DNA of 45,170 nucleotides, taken from assembly GCF_029893355.1 (NCBI RefSeq), contig NZ_JARZAI010000045.1, forward strand, positions 1 to 45,170, written 5' to 3'. Positions 32,827 to 40,029 of this stretch are shown here, piece after piece (position 1 is the stretch's first letter; the number at the start of each line of letters is the position of its first letter). Below the pieces are notes generated by a model. The model ran no database searches. It saw nothing but the letters and a program-made list of their open reading frames with translations, and was not told where the DNA came from. A program made the position numbers and the translations under genes. Source of the DNA: Kitasatospora sp. MAA4 (GTDB lineage Bacteria > Actinomycetota > Actinomycetes > Streptomycetales > Streptomycetaceae).

Positions 32827-34065
32827 ATGCGCAGGATTTTGATCGTCGGGGCCGGTCAGGCCGGACTCCAGCTGGCGCTGGGTCTCCAGTCCAACGGCTA
32901 CGACGTCACGGTGATGACCAACCGCACCGCGGACGAGGTCCGGGACGGGCGGGTGATGTCCACGCAGTGCATGTTCGACACCGCCCTCCAGCACGAGCGC
33001 GATCTCGGCATCAACTTCTGGGAGGACGAGGCACCCAGAGTGGAGGGCCTCGGTGTCTCGGTGACCGGGCCCGACTCCTCCCGGGTGATCGACTGGGTCG
33101 GGACCCTCGACGGCTACGCGCAGTCCGTCGACCAGCGGCTCAAGATGGCCGGATGGCTTGAGGCGTTCGCCCAGCGCGGCGGCCAGGTCGTGGTGCACGG
33201 CGTCGCCGTCTCCGACCTGGACTACCTGGCGCGGACCTACGACCTGGTGCTGGTCGCGGCGGGCAAGGGCGAGCTGGTCTCGATGTTCGGCCGGGACGCC
33301 AGCCGTTCGCCGTACGACGCCCCGCAGCGCGCCCTCGCGGTCTCCTACGTCCACGGCCTGGGCCCGCGGCCCGAGCACGACTTCCAAGCCGTGCGCTGCA
33401 ACCTGGTCCCCGGTGCCGGTGAGCTCTTCGTGATCCCCGCCCTGACCACCTCCGGCCCGTGCGACATCCTCTTCTGGGAGGGCATCCCCGGCGGCCCGCT
33501 GGACGTCTTCGGCCAGGTGAAGGACCCGGCCGAGCACCTGCGGCTCACCCTGGACCTGATGAAGACCTTCACCCCCTGGGAGTACGACCGGACCCGCAAC
33601 GGCGTCGAACTCACCGACGCCGGCGCCACCTTGGCCGGCCGCTACGCCCCCGTGGTCCGCAACCCGATCGGCGAACTGCCCAGCGGCGGCCTGGTGCTGG
33701 GCGTGGCCGACGTCGTCGTCGCCAACGACCCCATAACCGGCCAGGGTTCCAACAACGCCGCCCGCTGCGCGGCGGTCTACCTGGCCGCCATCCTGGCGCA
33801 CGGCGACAAGCCGTTCGACCGCGAGTTCATGCAGTCCGCCTTCGACCGCTACTGGGACGACGCCCAGCACGTCACCAAGTGGACCAACGCGATGCTCGCC
33901 CCGCCGCCGGAGCACGTCCTCAACCTGATCGGCGCCGCCGGCCAACTCCCGCCCGTGGCCCACCGCTTCGCCAACGGCTTCAACAACGCGGCCGACTTCG
34001 AGCACTGGTTCTACGACCCCGAGCTCGCCGGCGCCTACCTCGCCTCGGTGACCCCGGGGGCCTGA
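32827..34065 (+). CDS. Styrene/indole monooxygenase-like FAD protein (StyA type)
   Basis: The 412-residue flavoprotein opens MRRILIVGAGQAGLQLALGL (GxGxxG for FAD) and continues with RVMSTQCMFDTALQHERDLG, a stretch typical of the StyA/SMO group. It ends with NDPITGQGSNNAARCA, the second FAD motif. StyA epoxidises aryl alkenes or indole using FADH2 supplied by a separate reductase, StyB; no reductase gene is nearby. It is 42 bp after cvnD in the same direction, so it is probably the last conservon gene, where other conservons carry cytochrome P450s. A bidirectional terminator follows. Confidence 0.87.
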   Translation: MRRILIVGAGQAGLQLALGLQSNGYDVTVMTNRTADEVRDGRVMSTQCMFDTALQHERDLGINFWEDEAPRVEGLGVSVTGPDSSRVIDWVGTLDGYAQSVDQRLKMAGWLEAFAQRGGQVVVHGVAVSDLDYLARTYDLVLVAAGKGELVSMFGRDASRSPYDAPQRALAVSYVHGLGPRPEHDFQAVRCNLVPGAGELFVIPALTTSGPCDILFWEGIPGGPLDVFGQVKDPAEHLRLTLDLMKTFTPWEYDRTRNGVELTDAGATLAGRYAPVVRNPIGELPSGGLVLGVADVVVANDPITGQGSNNAARCAAVYLAAILAHGDKPFDREFMQSAFDRYWDDAQHVTKWTNAMLAPPPEHVLNLIGAAGQLPPVAHRFANGFNNAADFEHWFYDPELAGAYLASVTPGA

Positions 34066-34083
34066 CGCCTGGCCCATGCCTAG

Positions 34084-34113
34084 TCGCCCGGCCGGGACTT
34101 CCCGGCCGGGCGA
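34084..34113. terminator. Bidirectional hairpin terminator
   Basis: TCGCCCGGCCGGGA (34084-34097) and TCCCGGCCGGGCGA (34100-34113) form a perfect 14-bp stem with a tiny loop. It lies 18 bp after the monooxygenase stop and two bases from the stop of the opposing small gene at 34115, so it can end both transcripts. Confidence 0.85.
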
Positions 34114-34114
34114 T

Positions 34115-34276
34115 TCAGTCGGCGTCCTTACGGTCAGCTGACTCCCGGTGGCGCGGGCAGCGGCAGGGCGGCCAGTTCAGCGGATCGTGCGACGGCCGAT
34201 CGGCGTCGACCACCTCGCGCGGCGACAGCTCGATCCGCTCCCCGCGCTGGGTGATCCGGTAGGTGGCGATGGTCAT
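34115..34276 (-). CDS. Small hypothetical protein, Cys-containing tail
   Basis: The 53-residue product starts MTIATYRITQRGERIELSPR and ends with a Cys/His-containing basic segment (NWPPCRCPRHRESADRKDAD). ATG 34276 has GGGAG four bases upstream. The CxC and HR pattern could bind metal, but no family is recognised. It lies 22 bp after another small gene on the same strand, and both are divergent from the XRE regulator gene. Small genes of this kind commonly accompany XRE/DUF397 loci in Streptomyces, but that is a remembered pattern, not shown here. Confidence 0.6.
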   Translation of the reverse strand: MTIATYRITQRGERIELSPREVVDADRPSHDPLNWPPCRCPRHRESADRKDAD

Positions 34277-34298
34277 CGCACTCCCGCGCGGACGCTGA

Positions 34299-34538
34299 TC
34301 AACCCTTCTGCTGAGCACGGTACTTCACCCCGTCCCGGACCAGCCCGGCCAAGTGGACCGCCACATCGGGCCGGATCCTGCCGAGGTCGACCAGGACGAT
34401 GCCGGTGATCTCGCCGACCGAGTCGACGCAAAGGGAGGGGAGCACGGCGCCGTCCAGCGCCAGCGCCTCCCTCAACTCCGCCACCGCATCGGTGGCTCGC
34501 CTGAGCGCCTGTTCGATGACCGCCTTGAGCGGGTGCAT
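34299..34538 (-). CDS. Small hypothetical protein divergent from the XRE regulator
   Basis: The 79-residue product (MHPLKAVIEQALRRATDAVA) has an N-terminal amphipathic helix, then strands (VLPSLCVDSVGEITGIVLVD) and a helix (RPDVAVHLAGLVRDGVKYRA). It looks like a compact alpha-beta protein with no signal or TM segment. ATG 34538 has ACGGAG six bases upstream. It heads a two-gene unit with the 53-residue gene. A palindrome at 34595-34622 sits between it and the XRE gene and may control both. The function is unknown. Confidence 0.62.
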   Translation of the reverse strand: MHPLKAVIEQALRRATDAVAELREALALDGAVLPSLCVDSVGEITGIVLVDLGRIRPDVAVHLAGLVRDGVKYRAQQKG

Positions 34539-34594
34539 GGTGACTCCGTTCTGTAGTCGTTCCACTACCCAGGATCGTCATCGACGCGTACGAT

Positions 34595-34622
34595 CGGAAG
34601 TGCTTGGACATTGACACTTCCG
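34595..34622. promoter_or_regulatory. 8-12-8 palindrome between divergent genes, likely XRE operator
   Basis: CGGAAGTG (34595-34602) and CACTTCCG (34615-34622) are perfect inverted arms separated by 12 bases. GACGCGT occurs on both sides (34583 and 34622) as an outer repeat. The site ends 17 bp before the XRE start. Autoregulation by the XRE protein is inferred. Confidence 0.55.
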
Positions 34623-34639
34623 ACGCGTGAGGGGCTTTG

Positions 34640-35491
34640 ATGATCTTGGAAGATGCGGAAGTTGACGCAACGTCATCTCCGCTCACGCGGTTCGGCGCAG
34701 AACTTCGCAGGCTACGGCGGGCCAAGGGCTGGTCCCAGGTCGAGCTCGGCAGGCGGATGGGATTCTCCAACGCACTGGTGTCGTACGTCGAACGAGGGAA
34801 GCGCCCTCCCACGCCTAACTTCGCTGTTAAGGCGGACGAGGCGCTGGGAACCCCGGGCATCTTCTACGAGCTGTGGCGAAGGATCGCCCATGCTGCGCTG
34901 CTGGAGGGCTTCCCGGAGTTCGCGGACTGCGAGTCCCGATGCCGACGGCTGCGGACCTTTGAACTGGGCGTGATCCCCGGCCTGTTCCAGATCCCGGCCT
35001 ATGCAGCGGCACTTGAGGCAGCGGCCGTACAGCGCGGCAGTATCACCCAGGACCAGGCAGACGAACGAGTTGCGTTCCTCGCCAACCGACAGCAGCGGCT
35101 ATTGGCTCAAAAGTCGCCGCCGATCATCCATGCGGTCATGGATGAGAGCTGCCTCATGCGTCCTATCGGTGGGCGTAATGTGATGATCGATCAGCTCGAC
35201 CACCTCGAAGAGCTGGCGGGTCGACCACATATCACCATCCAGATCGCCCCCTTCGCTCTGGCGGAGCACCGCCCTTTCATGCTGCCCGTGGTTCTGATGA
35301 CACAGCCTGATCGCACGGTGGTCGGCTACTCAGAATCGCAGCTCCGCGGTCACCTTGAGCGCAGCCGAGACCCGATCTCGGCGTTGGAGAGAGAGTACGA
35401 TCAGCTCCAGGTGGAGTCGCTGTCCAAGGTGGCCTCGCTCGCCATGATTCGCGCCGTTCGGAAGGACCTTGAGAGATGGACATCGATCTGA
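34640..35491 (+). CDS. XRE family regulator with DUF5753 domain
   Basis: The 283-residue protein has an N-terminal helix-turn-helix (FGAELRRLRRAKGWSQVELG, FSNALVSYVERGKRPP) and the DUF5753 domain (FELGVIPGLFQIPAYAAALE, RVAFLANRQQRLL, AVMDESCLMRPIGG, MIDQLDHLEELAGRPHITIQ, VVGYSESQLRGHLERSRDPI). This is the WhiJ-like/Scr1 type that pairs with DUF397 proteins, which here follow directly. ATG 34640 has GAGGGG five bases upstream; a TTG one codon earlier is less likely. Its 3' end overlaps the first DUF397 gene by 16 bp. Base composition is visibly lower in GC than the conservon. Confidence 0.92.
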   Translation: MILEDAEVDATSSPLTRFGAELRRLRRAKGWSQVELGRRMGFSNALVSYVERGKRPPTPNFAVKADEALGTPGIFYELWRRIAHAALLEGFPEFADCESRCRRLRTFELGVIPGLFQIPAYAAALEAAAVQRGSITQDQADERVAFLANRQQRLLAQKSPPIIHAVMDESCLMRPIGGRNVMIDQLDHLEELAGRPHITIQIAPFALAEHRPFMLPVVLMTQPDRTVVGYSESQLRGHLERSRDPISALEREYDQLQVESLSKVASLAMIRAVRKDLERWTSI

Positions 35492-35682
35492 CCGGCGCCC
35501 GGTGGGTGAAGTCGCTGCACAGTGGCAACGGTGGCAACTGTGTGGAGGTCTGCCCGGATTTTGCCACCGTCGTCCCCGTCCGTGACTCGAAGGACCCCGA
35601 GGGCCCGGCCCTGACCGTCTCCGCCGAGGCGTTCGCCTCGTTCGTCGCGGGGATCAAGGCCGGCGACTTCGGGCGCGTCTGA
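35476..35682 (+). CDS. DUF397 protein, copy 1
   Basis: The 68-residue protein (MDIDLTGARWVKSLHSGNGG) has the DUF397 hallmark W-x-KS-S-x-N-GG-x-CVEV then VVPVRDSKDPEGPALTVSAE and FASFVAGIKAGDFGRV. DUF397 proteins work with the neighbouring XRE/DUF5753 regulator, probably as an antagonist or toxin-antitoxin-like partner, as described for BldB/WhiJ-type loci. The ATG lies within the regulator's 3' end. Confidence 0.93.
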   Translation: MDIDLTGARWVKSLHSGNGGNCVEVCPDFATVVPVRDSKDPEGPALTVSAEAFASFVAGIKAGDFGRV

Positions 35683-35701
35683 CTACTCGGAAGGAGCTCG
35701 C

Positions 35702-35914
35702 ATGACTCACGACATCGATCTGACCGGCGCTCGGTGGGTGAAGTCGCGCTACAGCAACAACGGCGGCGACTGCGTGGAGATCTGTCCGGACTTCGCCACC
35801 GTCGTCCCCGTCCGCGACTCGAAGGACCCCGACGGGCCTGCCCTGACCCTGACCACCGCCGCGTTCGCCTCGTTCGTCGCGGGCATCAACGCGGGCGACT
35901 TCGGAACCGTGTAG
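35702..35914 (+). CDS. DUF397 protein, copy 2
   Basis: The 70-residue protein (MTHDIDLTGARWVKSRYSNN) is a close tandem duplicate of the gene ending at 35682, differing at scattered positions (GDCVEICPDFATVVPV, LTLTTAAFASFVAGINAGDF). GGAAGGAG sits five bases before ATG. It lies 19 bp after copy 1 and is probably cotranscribed with it. The 248-bp gap that follows (35915-36162) holds no gene I can support. Confidence 0.93.
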   Translation: MTHDIDLTGARWVKSRYSNNGGDCVEICPDFATVVPVRDSKDPDGPALTLTTAAFASFVAGINAGDFGTV

Positions 35915-36162
35915 TACAGCGAGCGGAGGCGACTCGGGCGACCGCCGAGTCGTTGTCCGGGTCGGCGATCAGGGGCGCAAGAGGACGTCGGCCCGCAGGC
36001 CGCGGGCCGCGTTCAGGCCACCGCCGGGGTCGCCTATGTTCGGGTGCGACAGCGACGCCGTCGAGAACGTTGACGTGATGTGGTTTTCCGACATTCGGTG
36101 CCCGGCTTCCTCGCCGCCGACACGATCTTCCCACCCATCCTGGCCGCCCTGGAGGAGCAGAC

Positions 36163-36576
36163 GTGTCGCAGCAGACTGCCGATGATCGACCAGGCATCGC
36201 CGCCGCAATCGTGGTGAGTGACGGCCGCGTTCTGATGGTGCGACGCCGGGTCAGCGAGGGCCAACTCTCCTGGCAGTTCCCGGCCGGCGAGATCGAGACC
36301 GGCGAGTCACCGGAGGAAGCGGCCGTCCGCGAGACGCAGGAGGAGACGGGACTCGGCGTAGCTGCCACCAAGCTCCTCGGCGAGCGCGTGCATCCGAAGA
36401 CGGGACGGCTCATGTCGTACACGGCCTGCGAGGTCGTGGCTGGAACAGCCCAGGTCGTAGATACCGAGGAACTGGACGAGCTGGCGTGGGTCACTCATGC
36501 CGAGATTCCCGAATATGTGCCGTACGGGCTCTTCGAGCCGGTGCAGGTCTACCTGGATGCCGCGCTCCTCAACTGA
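36163..36576 (+). CDS. NUDIX hydrolase
   Basis: The 137-residue protein has a complete Nudix box, GEIETGESPEEAAVRETQEE followed by TGL, at about residues 46-68. It opens MSQQTADDRPGIAAAIVVSD and closes with ELDELAWVTHAEIPEYVPYG. GTG 36163 has GGAGGAG six bases upstream. The substrate cannot be named. It sits between intact DUF397 copy 2 and a truncated third DUF397 copy, which suggests it entered or was rearranged through recombination between those repeats. Confidence 0.9.
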   Translation: MSQQTADDRPGIAAAIVVSDGRVLMVRRRVSEGQLSWQFPAGEIETGESPEEAAVRETQEETGLGVAATKLLGERVHPKTGRLMSYTACEVVAGTAQVVDTEELDELAWVTHAEIPEYVPYGLFEPVQVYLDAALLN

Positions 36577-36600
36577 TCTGGCTGCACATGGACATGCGCG

Positions 36601-36741
36601 ATGGAGGGTCGCCACTGCGGACACGCCGTGGACCCCGTCCGCGACTCCAAGGACCCCGAGGGGCCTGCCCTGACCCTGACCACCGCCGCGTTCACCTCGT
36701 TCGTCGCGGGGATCAAGGCCGGCGACTTCGGAGTCGCGTAG
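36601..36741 (+). pseudogene. 5'-truncated third DUF397 copy
   Basis: The frame from ATG 36601 reads MEGRHCGHAVD and then PVRDSKDPEGPALTLTTAAF, TSFVAGIKAGDFGVA and stop. This is the C-terminal half of DUF397 without the conserved W-KS-S and CVE-CPDFATVV region. At base level, GGGCCTGCCCTGACCCTGAC matches copy 2 while GCGGGGATCAAGGCCGGCGA matches copy 1, so it is a mosaic. It is too short to be a working DUF397 protein. Confidence 0.85.
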
Positions 36742-36765
36742 ATCCCTGTCCGGCTCCTGCCGGGG

Positions 36766-37476
36766 TCAGGGTGCGGTGAGTGTGTCGGCGAACCGGGCGC
36801 AGGCATCCGGGTGGGCCTTGAAGTAGCGCCCGAGGTGGTGGTCGGCGTCGGGGAGCACCAGGTGGGTGAAGTCGGCCCGCATGGACAGCGCCTGGACGAG
36901 GGCATCGTTCACGGCCTGCGGGATGACGTGGTCCTCTCCCGGGACGGCCAGGACGGCGCGGCCGGTGTAGAGGGTGTAGGTGTCCAGGGCGGCCGAGTCG
37001 CGCCAGGCTTGCGGCACGCGGATGGCCTGTGTGAAGCCGGCGCCGAACCGAAGCGGCCAGGCCCGGCGAGGGTAGACGGCGGGGGCCAGCAGGCCGACCG
37101 CTACGACCCGGCCGCCGTAGTGAGCGGTGAGGTCGGCGACCGTCTGCCCGCTCATGCTCGCGCCCACGAGCAGGAGTTGGTCGCCGTCCGGGGCAAGGGA
37201 GTTGATGACGGCGCGCGCCTGGTCGAAGCGGTCGCTGAGGCTGAGGTCCTGAAGCCGGCCGGAGCTGGCGCCGTGGCCGGTGAAGTCGAAAGCGATGGTG
37301 CGGCAGCCGCGCTCGGCCAGCTGCTGTGCCAGTTGCGCGTGCACGCTCTGGTCGCTGGTGCCCGCACCGTGCATGACGACCGCGGTGCGACCGGTCGGCG
37401 CACCGGTCGGCTCCCGCGTGGTGTAGGCGAGCTTCTCACTGCCCCACGAAAGCAGTTGCTGTATCGAGTCGGACAC
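36766..37476 (-). CDS. Alpha/beta hydrolase
   Basis: The 236-residue protein has an oxyanion strand (TAVVMHGAGTSDQSVHAQLA), FDFTGHGASSGRLQDLS, a nucleophile elbow LLLVGASMSGQTVADLTAHY (Ser in GASMSG), an acid region AVPGEDHVIP and a His in LVLPDADHHLGRYF. The triad is complete for a serine hydrolase; the substrate is unknown. GTG 37476 has GGAG five bases upstream. It is convergent with the DUF397 fragment, 24 bp away. Confidence 0.85.
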   Translation of the reverse strand: MSDSIQQLLSWGSEKLAYTTREPTGAPTGRTAVVMHGAGTSDQSVHAQLAQQLAERGCRTIAFDFTGHGASSGRLQDLSLSDRFDQARAVINSLAPDGDQLLLVGASMSGQTVADLTAHYGGRVVAVGLLAPAVYPRRAWPLRFGAGFTQAIRVPQAWRDSAALDTYTLYTGRAVLAVPGEDHVIPQAVNDALVQALSMRADFTHLVLPDADHHLGRYFKAHPDACARFADTLTAP

Positions 37477-37905
37477 GTGTACTCCACTCCCTTGTCTGTC
37501 TTGTGCGGGACGGTCCTGCCCGCGAACCTTCACTTCACCCCCGTGCGCCCCCGCACCCATGCGGCCTGGTGCGACGAGGCCAGTCGGCCGCGCTGTCCGC
37601 AGCACACCCTTGCCGGGGAGGCCTCCGGGGACTCGCGGATCCTCGCCGCCTGGCGTCCCCGCCGCACTTCATGTCATGAACTCGCCGTCCCCGAGCCTGT
37701 AGAGAGCCTAGCCGACAAGATCGATACGCGGCGCCGCGTCCGCTGGGTCACCTGTGGGACGTCGGAGGCTGCGTGTCCGGGGAGGGCGTGCAACCCGGAC
37801 AGCTGTGAGTTGCCGGCGGCCGACGATGAGTCGGCCGCCGGAGGTGATGATGTGTGGAAGGCCTGGAGCGTGGGCTTCCGTCGCAGCAGGGCGGCCTGTG
37901 GCAGG
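37477..37905. other. 429-bp intergenic region, no gene supported
   Basis: I see no convincing gene. The left part should hold the promoter of the leftward hydrolase gene, and the right part contains the hairpin at 37813-37841 that lies downstream of the leftward GyrB-like gene. Confidence 0.55.
37813..37841 (-). terminator. Hairpin terminator after the GyrB-like gene
   Basis: CCGGCGGCCGAC and GTCGGCCGCCGG form a perfect 12-bp stem around GATGA. It lies about 65 bp downstream of the leftward stop at 37906 and no T-tract follows. Confidence 0.65.
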
Positions 37906-39069
37906 TCAGTCCCGGTGGGGGCCCCGGAGGATCCGGTCGATGACGGCTGCGGCCTGCTCCGGGTGCCCCGCCAGCCACCCGCCGAAGTGTTCCTGGACGG
38001 CCTGTTCGACGCAGGCGCGCACTGCGGCGTTACCCAGCGCGCCGCGCGTGGAGCCCTCGAACTCGGGATGGTCCAGCTTCACCGACACGACCGCCGTCAG
38101 GCCCTCGCCGATACGGTCGGCGTCCAGGTCGGGGTCGGTCGTTGTCAGCAGCTGCCGCTGCCGTGCGTACGCGGTGACCGCGGCCGCCACCCCGTCGCGG
38201 AAGCCGCGCTCGTGTGTGCCATCGATGGTGGGCCGGCTGTTGGCGAAGCTCCGGATCCGTTCCTCTCGGGAGCCGCGCCAACGCAGGGCCACCTCCACCG
38301 TTCCGGCCATTCGCGGGTCCTCCCGCTCGAAGCCGATGATGTGCGGATGAACGGGTTCCTCCTCCTGCCCGTCGAGGAACGCCACGAAGTCCTGCACTCC
38401 GTCCGGGTACCGGAACCGCGCCGACCGGGATTCGCCCGGGCGGCGCCGGTCGGTCAGCGAGATCTCCAATCCCCGGTTCAGCAAAGCCAGTTCCCTGAAT
38501 CGCTCCGCCAGTCCGTCGAACGAGAACTCCGCGGTTTCGAAGATGCCGGCGTCGGGCCAGAAGGTGATGGCGGTCCCACGGCCGGTCGACGTCCCCGCTT
38601 CGGTGAGCGGTGTCACGGCCACGCCGCGCGCGTACTCCTGGACCCAGTGCGCTCCTCCGCGCCGCACCTCCGCTGTCAGGCGGCTCGACAGGGCATTGAC
38701 GACGCAAGGCCCTACCCTGCGAAAGCCGAGCGTCACATCGTGGCGGTCGCCGGGTCCCACCCCAGCGCCCATGCGGGTCAGCAGGGCTTCGAGGCCGGGG
38801 ACGCCCGTGCCCCCCTCTTCGTCGATGCGAACGCCCCGCCCGTCGTCGGCGACACACACGCCGCCGTCGGGTGTGAGAGTGACGTCGACGCAGCTGGCGT
38901 GGCCGGCCAGGACCTCGTTCACCGCCTGGTCGGCGATCTCGAACACCAGCTGACGCAGACCGCGTTCACCGGTCGAGCCGATGTACATCCCGGGCCGCCT
39001 GCGAACGGCCTCCAACCCCTCCAGCACCTCGATCTGGCTGGCGTCGTACTTGCTGGTTTCCTCGCTCAT
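37906..39069 (-). CDS. Stand-alone GyrB N-terminal-like protein with degenerate ATP site
   Basis: The 387-residue protein aligns by eye with the ATPase and transducer domains of GyrB: IEVLEGLEAVRRRPGMYIGS, AITFWPDAGIFETAEFSF, SFANSRPTIDGTHERGFRD and KLDHPEFEGSTRGALGNAAV. It ends at the transducer and lacks the TOPRIM and tail regions, so it cannot join GyrA in DNA cleavage. Key ATP residues are changed: the N-box Asn is Gln48 (FEIADQAVNE), the G-loop SGGLHGVG is TLGFRRVG (113-120), and QTK is STR. Glu44 and DDGRG (75-79) remain. I infer a pseudo-ATPase paralogue, perhaps a gyrase modulator. ATG 39069 has GGAGGGG five bases upstream. Confidence 0.8.
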   Translation of the reverse strand: MSEETSKYDASQIEVLEGLEAVRRRPGMYIGSTGERGLRQLVFEIADQAVNEVLAGHASCVDVTLTPDGGVCVADDGRGVRIDEEGGTGVPGLEALLTRMGAGVGPGDRHDVTLGFRRVGPCVVNALSSRLTAEVRRGGAHWVQEYARGVAVTPLTEAGTSTGRGTAITFWPDAGIFETAEFSFDGLAERFRELALLNRGLEISLTDRRRPGESRSARFRYPDGVQDFVAFLDGQEEEPVHPHIIGFEREDPRMAGTVEVALRWRGSREERIRSFANSRPTIDGTHERGFRDGVAAAVTAYARQRQLLTTTDPDLDADRIGEGLTAVVSVKLDHPEFEGSTRGALGNAAVRACVEQAVQEHFGGWLAGHPEQAAAVIDRILRGPHRD

Positions 39070-39281
39070 GATGTCCCCTCCGATGGTGTCCAGCAGACCT
39101 CCCCAGCCTAGGCGAATTCGGGGAAAACACCAGGTCAGACCATGTTTGCTGAGGGCGTGGACGGGTGCGTGAGCACCCGTCCGGAGACGGTCGACCACAG
39201 GGGTGCGAGCTGCCGCCCCGGCGGCCGCTGCGGGCCCGGCGAAGCCGCGTACGGCACCGTTCCCGGCGACCCCGGGGTCCC

Positions 39282-39295
39282 TAATTTTTTTAATT
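39282..39295. promoter_or_regulatory. AT-only 14-base patch in a divergent promoter
   Basis: TAATTTTTTTAATT sits in very GC-rich DNA between the GyrB-like and DinB genes, just after the palindrome GACCCCGGGGTC. It could be a nucleoid-protein or UP-element-like site, or the T-tail of a short terminator. The rest of the 336-bp gap (39070-39405) shows nothing else I can support. Confidence 0.4.
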
Positions 39296-39405
39296 CGCCG
39301 GACATGCCGACCGGAACGCTCAGCCACACCGACGCCGGCTCGCAGACCCCACCGAGCCTGGAAATCCGGTGTCCTGAGCGCGGGTCGGCTTGAGAGGATC
39401 GGCCG

Positions 39406-39912
39406 ATGGGCGAGTACACGAGAACCGAACCTTCTCGGGTGACCGACGAGCGCAGCTCCCTGGTCGCCTTCCTGGAGTACCAGCGTCAGACCCTGGCCAT
39501 GAAGTGCGTCGGACTGACGACCGAGCAGCTTCGGGAGCGGGCGGTTCCGCCGTCGTCGATGTCCCTGCTCGGGCTGGTCCGTCATCTGGCGGATGTCGAG
39601 CTGACCTGGTTCCGGTACGTGATGAACGGCGAGGAGGTCCGAGGGCACTGGGCGCGCAGGCCTGACGGGGAGTTGGCCCAGTTCGACGTCGACGAAGCCA
39701 ACCCGGACGAGGCGTTCAAGGCCTGGGAGGAGGCGTGTGCGAGGGCCAGGGAGATCGTCGACGCTGCCGAGTCGCTCGATCTCGTCGGGTACTTCAAGGA
39801 GGAGCGGTTCTCGCTGCGCTACGTCCTCACTCACATGATCGAGGAGTACGCACGGCACAACGGACATGCTGACCTGCTGCGCGAGTGCATCGACGGCGCT
39901 ACAGGCGAGTAG
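39406..39912 (+). CDS. DinB/DUF664 family protein
   Basis: The 168-residue protein is a four-helix bundle of the DinB-like metalloenzyme class. It shows LVAFLEYQRQTLAMKCVGLT, SLLGLVRHLADVELTWFRYV and LTHMIEEYARHNGHADLLRE. The His in RHLADVE and the two His in ARHNGHAD are the usual metal ligands. Actinobacterial DUF664 members include mycothiol-dependent transferases, a reasonable guess here. The ATG at 39406 has no clear ribosome binding site. Confidence 0.88.
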   Translation: MGEYTRTEPSRVTDERSSLVAFLEYQRQTLAMKCVGLTTEQLRERAVPPSSMSLLGLVRHLADVELTWFRYVMNGEEVRGHWARRPDGELAQFDVDEANPDEAFKAWEEACARAREIVDAAESLDLVGYFKEERFSLRYVLTHMIEEYARHNGHADLLRECIDGATGE

Positions 39913-40029
39913 CGGTCGAGGACCAGGGGGCGGGCTCCAACTCGACGTCCGAATTGTGCCGGACTCCTCGCCCGTGGCGTACGAGCATCGTCATGTCCCC
40001 ACACCCGACAGCGAGATGGGCGAACGAAC

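Noticed and set aside
34611..34616. Perfect TTGACA -35 hexamer before the XRE gene
   Set aside because: No acceptable -10 lies 16-18 bp downstream; that position falls on the ribosome binding site and start codon. The hexamer overlaps the palindrome arm.
36054..36162. Possible gene remnant before the second NUDIX gene (PGFLAADTIFPPILAALEEQ)
   Set aside because: The stretch looks protein-like but is short, has no start and no family that I can name; it may be chance.
37748..37978. 76-codon leftward frame rich in Pro, His and Arg
   Set aside because: It overlaps the GyrB-like gene end and the terminator hairpin, and its composition is that of a shadow frame.
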